From Acidimicrobiia bacterium (GTDB lineage Bacteria > Acidobacteriota > Vicinamibacteria > Vicinamibacterales > CAVVIG01): 64,000 nt of DNA. Both the position numbers and the translations under genes were made by a program. The stretch covers positions 1 to 64,000 of the forward strand of contig VFZL01000004.1 of the NCBI GenBank assembly GCA_016871175.1, in the 5' to 3' direction. Below are positions 58,834 through 64,000 of this stretch, one piece after another (positions within the stretch are counted from its first letter, which is position 1; the number at the start of each line of letters is the position of its first letter). The notes beneath the pieces are model-generated. The model saw only the letters and a list, made by a program, of their open reading frames with translations. It was not told the origin of the DNA and made no database searches.

Positions 58834-60570
58834 ATGTCCACGCTCATGCTCAGACTCTTGTCGCTGCCCCTGACGCTAGCCGTTCTGGCCCCAGTGGGAT
58901 TCGAAGGCGCGTGGGACTCAGCTGTCGCAGTCGTCTTCCCTCGTCTCCTGGCACAGGTGCAGACGGCGACCAATGGCGCCGGCGCCCGCGATCGAGCGTC
59001 CGATCGTCAGACCGAGAGTGTAGACAGAGAGATCGTCTGGCGAATCCGACGCGAAGCCACGGACAGCTCGCAAGTGATGCGGACGCTGCAGGTGCTCACG
59101 GATCTCTACGGTCCGAGGCTGACGGGATCGCCGAACCTCCGGGGCTCGCAGGATTGGATCGTCCAACAAGCGAGGTCGTGGGGACTCGCCAATCCGCATC
59201 TCGAGGCCTGGGATTTCGGTCATGACGGCTGGCAGAACGAGCGCGCCTCGGTCCACCTCGTCTCGCCCGTCCAAGATCCGCTCGTCGTGGAAGTGCTGGC
59301 CTGGACTCCCAGCACGACTGGTACGGTGACCGCGCAAGCGATCCTGGTCGACCCGCCGCTTCGCCCGACGCAGGCCGACCTCGACACGTTCTTCGACGAA
59401 TGGCGCGGCAAGCTGAAGGGTCGTGCGGTCCTCCTTGGTCAACCCGCGCGGCCGGGCGTGTCGTTCGAGGTGCCGGTCAAGCGGCGAGACGATGCGCAGA
59501 TGCGGACCCGATTCGGCCTTGACGATCCGCCCTCCGGGCCGCAGCCGCAGCCGCCGGCGGCGACTCCGCCAGCGGCTGGCGCTCCCGACGGCGCTGCGAA
59601 ACGGCTGACGATCGATCAGGCCGCCGAGCAGCTGAACGTGTTCCTGGTGAAGGAAGGCGCCGCGCTTCGGATCAATGACGCGGGCCGTCTGCATGGCCAG
59701 ATTCGCGCGTTCAACAACCGCACGTTCGACCTGGCCAAGGCCGTCCCGACAATCGTGTTGCGCAACGAAGACTACGGACGCATTGCACGATTGATGACAA
59801 ACGGCCAGACCGTGACGCTCGACGCGACCATCGTCAATCGGACGTATCCAGAGGGGAAGACGCAGCACAACGTGATCGCCGAGATTCCGGGCACGGACAA
59901 GGCGAACGAAGTGGTCATGCTCGGCGCTCACCTCGACTCGTGGCATGCGGCGACTGGTGCGACGGACAACGCGGTCGGTGTTGCGGTCATGCTCGAGGTC
60001 ATGCGGGCGTTGAAGGCCATCGACTTCAAGCCGCGGCGTACGATCCGCGTGGCGTTGTGGAGCGGCGAGGAACAGGGTCTGCGCGGTTCTGCCGCCTACG
60101 TTGCGCAGCACTTCGGGACGGTGAAGGACCCGAAGCCCGAGTACGAGACGTTCAGCGGGTACTTCAATCTGGATAGCGGAACGGGTCGAGCGCGTGGTAT
60201 GACGGTCTTCGGTCCGCCCGCTGCGGCGCGCGTTCTTCGGCTGGTCCTCGCGCTGTTCGAGAACGACGGCGTCATGGGCGCGACGACCACGCGCAGCCGC
60301 GTCCGGGGCGGATCCGATCACGCCTCGTTCAACGAGGTCGGGTTGCCCGGCATCTCGGTGGGTCAGGATCCCATCGAGTACGACTCGCACACGTGGCACA
60401 CGAATCTCGACACGCTTGAGCGCGTGGTCGAAAGCGACGTGCGACAGGCCGTGACGACGATCGCCGCCGCTGTCGCGCACCTCGCCACCCGAGAGCAGCG
60501 GCTGCCGCGCTTCTCCAAGGACGGGATGCCGCCGAAGCCAGCGCCACGGCCCGGTGCGACCGCGCCATGA
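58834..60570 (+). CDS. Secreted M28 family zinc peptidase
   Basis: A 578-residue protein with an N-terminal hydrophobic segment (LRLLSLPLTLAVLAPVGF). Residues about 170-340 form a PA-like insert. The M28 di-zinc domain follows: MLGAHLDSWHAATGATDNA (His and Asp ligands), WSGEEQGLRGS (catalytic and ligand Glu), FNLDSGTG, and SVGQDPIEYDSHTWHTN with the last His ligand. Aminopeptidase or carboxypeptidase activity in the periplasm is expected. The ATG at 58834 follows the operator; the ORF from 58600 overlaps the divergent lipoprotein. Followed by an amidohydrolase gene. Confidence 0.9.
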   Translation: MSTLMLRLLSLPLTLAVLAPVGFEGAWDSAVAVVFPRLLAQVQTATNGAGARDRASDRQTESVDREIVWRIRREATDSSQVMRTLQVLTDLYGPRLTGSPNLRGSQDWIVQQARSWGLANPHLEAWDFGHDGWQNERASVHLVSPVQDPLVVEVLAWTPSTTGTVTAQAILVDPPLRPTQADLDTFFDEWRGKLKGRAVLLGQPARPGVSFEVPVKRRDDAQMRTRFGLDDPPSGPQPQPPAATPPAAGAPDGAAKRLTIDQAAEQLNVFLVKEGAALRINDAGRLHGQIRAFNNRTFDLAKAVPTIVLRNEDYGRIARLMTNGQTVTLDATIVNRTYPEGKTQHNVIAEIPGTDKANEVVMLGAHLDSWHAATGATDNAVGVAVMLEVMRALKAIDFKPRRTIRVALWSGEEQGLRGSAAYVAQHFGTVKDPKPEYETFSGYFNLDSGTGRARGMTVFGPPAAARVLRLVLALFENDGVMGATTTRSRVRGGSDHASFNEVGLPGISVGQDPIEYDSHTWHTNLDTLERVVESDVRQAVTTIAAAVAHLATREQRLPRFSKDGMPPKPAPRPGATAP

Positions 60571-60663
60571 GCTGACGGCCCAGCGGGACTCGGACCTGCC
60601 CGTAAAGCGGGCCCGCACCGTGACGTGGGGTCTCGTCCAGGTTGACCGTGGGAGGAGGATCGC

Positions 60664-61932
60664 ATGCGCTCTGTCGTCGCTCGTCTACATTCCACGGTAA
60701 CGATGGTCGGCGCGTTCGTGCTGCTCTCGGCCAGCGCCTGTTCAATTCAGGGGCCCGCCGCGCCGCCCGCCGGTACGGCCCAGACGTCGACAGCCACCGT
60801 CTTCGAAGGTGCGCGCGTGATACACGGGGATGCGCGGCCGCCGCTCGAACGCGCGACGTTCGTCGTGGACGGCGGTCGTATCTCCCAGATCGGGAGCGCC
60901 GATCAAGTGCGCGCGCCCGGAGGCGTCAGGCGCGCGGACCTCACCGGCAAGACCGTCATGCCGACAATCATCGACACGCACACACACCTCAGTCAGACGC
61001 GCGAGGCGCTGACCACCGACCTTCGCCGCCGCGCGCACTACGGCGTCAGCGCGGCGATGAGCCTCGGGCAGGACAACACGGATGTGCCGTTCCAGGTGCG
61101 GGTCGAGCCGATCCCAGGCGCCGCGCTCTTCCGCACCGCTGGTCGTGGCATTACGATGCCAGAGCCGGGCCGCACTGAGGCACCGTATTGGATTACTACC
61201 GAAGCGGAAGGCCGCAAGGCGGTCCAGGAGCTCGCCGCCAAGAAAGTCGACATCGTGAAGATCTGGGTCGACGACCGCGATGGAAAGTTCAAGAAGCTAC
61301 CGCGCTCGCTCTACGGACCGATCATCGACGAAGCGCACAAGGCCGGTCTCAGGGTGACGGCCCACATCTTCAACCTGTCCGACGCCAAAGAGCTGTTGCG
61401 TGCCGGTGTCGACGCCTTCGCGCACGGGATTCGCGATGTCGATGTGGATGATGAAGTGATGGCGCTGTTCAAGGAGCGGCCCAGGGTGGTCGTTGTGCCC
61501 AACCTGCCCGACCGCGGCGTCGCGACCGACATGAGTTGGCTGCGCGGAAGCCTGCCCGACGAGGAGCTGACGAAGCTGCAACAAGCGGCGGTCGATCGTC
61601 CCGAGGCGCAGAAAGCGTTCGGGATCCAGGCGCGCAACCTGGCGCGGCTCGCGCAGGCCGGCGTCCGGATTGCACTCGGGTCCGACGGCAACACCCCGTG
61701 GGCGCCGCACGTCGAGATGGCGGACATGGTCGCGTCCGGCATGACGGCCGCGCAGGTCATCGTCGCGGCGACCAGCGCCGGTGCCGAGTTCATGGGCTTG
61801 ACCGACGCGGGCGTCCTCGACGTCGGCAAGCGAGCGGATTTCATCGTCCTCGACGCCAATCCGCTCGAGGCCGTCACGAACACGCGTCGCATCTCCTCGG
61901 TATATCTGCAAGGCACCATGGTCGACCGATGA
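60664..61932 (+). CDS. Amidohydrolase family lipoprotein
   Basis: A 422-residue metal-dependent hydrolase. The N-terminus has a lipoprotein signal with LLSASAC (Cys26). The metal site includes DTHTHL (His106, His108), a lysine in VDIVKIW, RVTAHIF, AFAHGIRD and the aspartate in ALGSDGNTPW. The prolidase- or imidazolonepropionase-like subgroup is common in Acidobacteria; substrates are often peptides or N-acyl amino acids. GGAGGA lies just before the ATG at 60664. Same strand as the M28 peptidase, 93 bp apart, so joint peptide scavenging is plausible. Confidence 0.9.
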   Translation: MRSVVARLHSTVTMVGAFVLLSASACSIQGPAAPPAGTAQTSTATVFEGARVIHGDARPPLERATFVVDGGRISQIGSADQVRAPGGVRRADLTGKTVMPTIIDTHTHLSQTREALTTDLRRRAHYGVSAAMSLGQDNTDVPFQVRVEPIPGAALFRTAGRGITMPEPGRTEAPYWITTEAEGRKAVQELAAKKVDIVKIWVDDRDGKFKKLPRSLYGPIIDEAHKAGLRVTAHIFNLSDAKELLRAGVDAFAHGIRDVDVDDEVMALFKERPRVVVVPNLPDRGVATDMSWLRGSLPDEELTKLQQAAVDRPEAQKAFGIQARNLARLAQAGVRIALGSDGNTPWAPHVEMADMVASGMTAAQVIVAATSAGAEFMGLTDAGVLDVGKRADFIVLDANPLEAVTNTRRISSVYLQGTMVDR

Positions 61933-61985
61933 GGAGTTGCCGGCGCGAATCGGTCCCCTCAGTAGCCCGAGGGTCTTCGATGGAA

Positions 61986-62942
61986 TCAGTTCTCGAGCCC
62001 GAGCGCCCACCGGATGCCACCGGTGAGATGCGCTTTAAACACGGAGTCGTTGGTGAACGTCTCCGCCAAGTGTCCGAGCGACGTGTAGAACACGCGACCC
62101 TTCCCCCAGTTACGCCACCAGGATTGCGGGTAGTCACCGCCCTTCCGTACCGCGGCGCGAGGCGAGGCGCCTTCCAGGTTCGTACGCTCGGTATCCAGGC
62201 TCAACAGCACGTGCACACGCTCACGCGAGAAGCCCATCGGCGCCTTGAAGCTGCCGGGCTGTGAGATGTTCAGCTCGGGTGTCTTCTCGTTCCACGGTGC
62301 CGAGGCAAACACGTAGAACTCTTCGGCCACGGGCCATGTCGTTCCCAGCATTCGCGTCGCCGGATGCTTGGTATCCTCGACCTTCAGCACGCCAATACGA
62401 CGCTGGTTGACCGGCACGTCGCTGCCCAGGAGCGGCGTGAAGATGGAATTGAAGTAGTAGGCGCCGAGCATCTCCCCGTACTCAGGGAAGTCGTACATCA
62501 TCACCGTGGCGCAGTGGATGCCGATGAAGGCTTTCCCGCCGCGCACGAAATCCACAATCGCTTTCTTCTGCACGGCAGTCAGGCCGATGTCGCCGTTGGC
62601 CATCATGATGAGGCCGTCGAATTGATTCAAGTACGCTGGGGTGAAGAACGTCAGGTCCTGTTTCCCGACGCCCGGCTCGTAGCCTTGGAGCGCGGTGACG
62701 TCGAACCCCGCCGACTTGCCCCACTCGAGCGTCTGCTGTTCGGCTGCGGGAAGGCTGGCGTGCCCATGGGATCCGGGCGCGCCAACGCCGGGATACGTGA
62801 AGATCAGCACCCTCTTCCGCGCGGCACCGCCGGCCTGGGCCTGGACGGTTCGTGTCGTCATCCAAGCTCCGGCCGCAAAGGTGACGAAGAGGAGCGCAAG
62901 AAGCGTGAACGCGTGGGCGGACGGTTTGAGGGAATGGCGCAT
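61986..62942 (-). CDS. Secreted ThuA-like protein
   Basis: A 318-residue protein with a signal peptide (FTLLALLFVTFAAGAWM, ending VQA) and a ThuA/glutamine-amidotransferase-like fold: VLIFTYPGVGAPGSHGHASL, FDGLIMMANGDIGLT, GKAFIGIHCATVMM, EEFYVFASAPW and GRVFYTSLGHLAETF. ThuA-type proteins are linked to carbohydrate use; many in Acidobacteria are secreted and uncharacterised. The ATG at 62942 precedes the signal directly. Convergent with the amidohydrolase gene. Confidence 0.88.
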   Translation of the reverse strand: MRHSLKPSAHAFTLLALLFVTFAAGAWMTTRTVQAQAGGAARKRVLIFTYPGVGAPGSHGHASLPAAEQQTLEWGKSAGFDVTALQGYEPGVGKQDLTFFTPAYLNQFDGLIMMANGDIGLTAVQKKAIVDFVRGGKAFIGIHCATVMMYDFPEYGEMLGAYYFNSIFTPLLGSDVPVNQRRIGVLKVEDTKHPATRMLGTTWPVAEEFYVFASAPWNEKTPELNISQPGSFKAPMGFSRERVHVLLSLDTERTNLEGASPRAAVRKGGDYPQSWWRNWGKGRVFYTSLGHLAETFTNDSVFKAHLTGGIRWALGLEN

Positions 62943-63037
62943 GGTCAGAGACTCCGGAGCAGATGTACGCATGGGAGCTTACCGCAGGTCGGCCGACGAC
63001 GCCGCGGCGGGGCTCGACGGGCCCCTCATGTCCACGT

Positions 63038-63603
63038 CTACACGCCTGGCAGATCCTCGAGATTGAGCGGTCCGGTGCAGTCCCCCAGCTGCTCCGGTGC
63101 CCGAACGCCGGACTTGTCGAGCAGCGCGATCAGTAGGTTGGTGAGCGGCGTGTCCTTCCTGTACGCGAGATGTCGGCCACCCCTGACACGGCCGGCGCCG
63201 CCTCCAGCCAGCACGAGCGGCAGCGGCGAGTGGTCGAGCAGTGTGCCGTCGCCATCTGGCGTGGCGCGCAGCCGCTCCAGGAAATAGCGCAGCAGATCGA
63301 CATGGTACGTGTTGATCTTGACGAGCTTCGCGATCTTCTGCGGATCGTCCTGGTGATGCGACGTGGAGTGATGCGGGTCGGGGACGCCGATCAGCGGATG
63401 CGTCCGCTGGCTCGTTTCACGTCCGGCGAGGAACGTGATGACGCGCGTCAGGTCAGCCTGGAACGCGAGCGCCTGGAGGTCGTACATCAGCTTGATGTGC
63501 TCCTCGAAATCAGCCGGAATACCGGTGGGCCGGGAGGGCAGCGGGAGGTCGATTGATGTGGCGTTGCGCGCCTCCGCCGCGTGCCGTATCCGCTCGGCTT
63601 CTA
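63038..63603 (-). pseudogene. Truncated DUF1552 gene (C-terminal remnant)
   Basis: The remnant aligns with the intact DUF1552 protein of this window from about IPADFEEHIKLMYDLQ onward (ADLTRVITF, HHSTSHHQDDPQKIAKL, KINTYHVDLLRYFLERLR, TPDGDGTLLDH). The whole N-terminal half, including any Tat signal, is missing. Inside, LLDH is followed by only six residues (SPLPLV) before LAGG, where the intact copy has 23. An in-frame deletion of 17 codons therefore removed the MYGTGMGDSDHH block. Codons upstream of about 63603 are unrelated. Almost certainly nonfunctional. Confidence 0.85.
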
Positions 63604-63768
63604 CAGCCGCGGGATGAACGGTCGTATCGACGATCCAAGGACTGGCTGGAAAGGGCGCGGCTTGTGGGCGAGCTACGATACAGGCGCGTTGCACCACATC
63701 GAGGGCGGGCGGGGGCGCACGAACGAGGTCGTCCGTTTTCAGCTGCGGCCGGACCCGCTCGCCGTTGC
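63590..63768 (+). pseudogene. 3' remnant of a plus-strand gene, read through past its lost stop
   Basis: Plus-strand frame 1 from about 63590 reads FYSRGMNGRIDDPRTGWKGR, then ASYDTGALHHIEGG and VVRFQLRPDPLA. To my recollection this is the C-terminal pattern of a conserved acidobacterial secreted family that ends at RPDPLA plus one residue. No start lies upstream, and the frame continues unnaturally into the tRNA region. The 5' part is replaced by the truncated DUF1552 gene on the other strand. Identification is from memory and moderate. Confidence 0.5.
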
Positions 63769-63849
63769 GGCCTGTGCGGCGATCACGACGGTTCGTTACA
63801 ATGAAGCGTGGTCGCGACGGTCACGGGCTAGGCGGGACCGTCCGCGCGC

Positions 63850-63939
63850 GGAGGGATGGCCGAGTGGTCGATGGCGGTGGTCTTGAAAACCACTGTACCG
63901 GGAACGGTACCGGGGGTTCGAATCCCTCTCCCTCCGCCA
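63850..63939 (+). tRNA. tRNA-Ser (UGA anticodon)
   Basis: A 90-base gene. The acceptor stem GGAGGGA (63850-63856) pairs with TCCCTCC (63929-63935), followed by discriminator G and an encoded CCA (63937-63939). The anticodon loop CTTGAAA gives anticodon UGA. The long variable arm (GTACCGGGAACGGTAC) is typical of serine tRNAs. The T arm is GGGGGTTCGAATCCC. It reads UCA codons. Confidence 0.97.
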
Positions 63940-64000
63940 CATCAACGAGTTACGGCCGGTCAATCTTTCTCGGGTGGCATCGGAGGGCTCGCGCTTCCCC

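Noticed and set aside
58918-60618. 566-codon open frame on the minus strand
   Set aside because: Antisense to the M28 peptidase, which has all its metal ligands.

Overview
This is a high-GC bacterial chromosome segment that contains the replication-origin neighbourhood. The gene order rpmH-rnpA-yidD-yidC-jag-mnmE-mnmG-rsmG-parA-parB on the minus strand, facing dnaA-dnaN-gyrB-gyrA on the plus strand, is the conserved origin arrangement. The accessory genes on the right are DUF1592 and DUF1552 proteins, a PQQ dehydrogenase, a ThuA-like protein, a secreted ankyrin protein and an NHL lipoprotein. They point to an Acidobacteriota bacterium, most likely of the Vicinamibacteria type. That assignment is inferred from gene content, not from a 16S gene, which is absent here.

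Left part (1-24628), almost entirely on the minus strand. The window opens inside the end of an IS21-like insertion sequence. Next come dusB, a SurA/PpiC-type periplasmic foldase and mfd. A lone plus-strand P-loop ATPase with an unusual promoter/operator follows. Then there is a translationally coupled polysaccharide-export ABC transporter with a heptose-1-phosphate adenylyltransferase. After that comes an F1-only ATP synthase operon (atpHAGDC, no Fo genes in the window), the parAB segregation genes with a parS-like palindrome, the tRNA-modification genes mnmE and mnmG, and the membrane-insertion and RNase P genes.

Origin (24629-26583). Clusters of DnaA-box-like nonamers flank dnaA on both sides, with AT-rich stretches. 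This suggests a bipartite oriC.

Middle part (24988-45146). It holds dnaA, dnaN, gyrB and gyrA, followed by housekeeping genes: pcrA/uvrD, glmS, glmU, a TPR protein, rsmI, a DUF885 metallopeptidase-like protein, an FmdB-type zinc ribbon protein, galU and serS.

Right part (45147-64000). This is an accessory, mostly secreted or periplasmic catabolic and redox region. It starts with a lectin/polysaccharide-lyase-like gene broken by an in-frame amber codon. Next is a coupled DUF1592 (two CxxCH), DUF1552 (Tat signal) and ankyrin operon. A PQQ dehydrogenase follows, divergent from a small cytochrome c, and then several secreted or lipid-anchored enzymes: an M28 peptidase, an amidohydrolase and a ThuA-like protein. 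The window ends with two abutting gene remnants next to a tRNA-Ser(UGA), which looks like a rearrangement scar.
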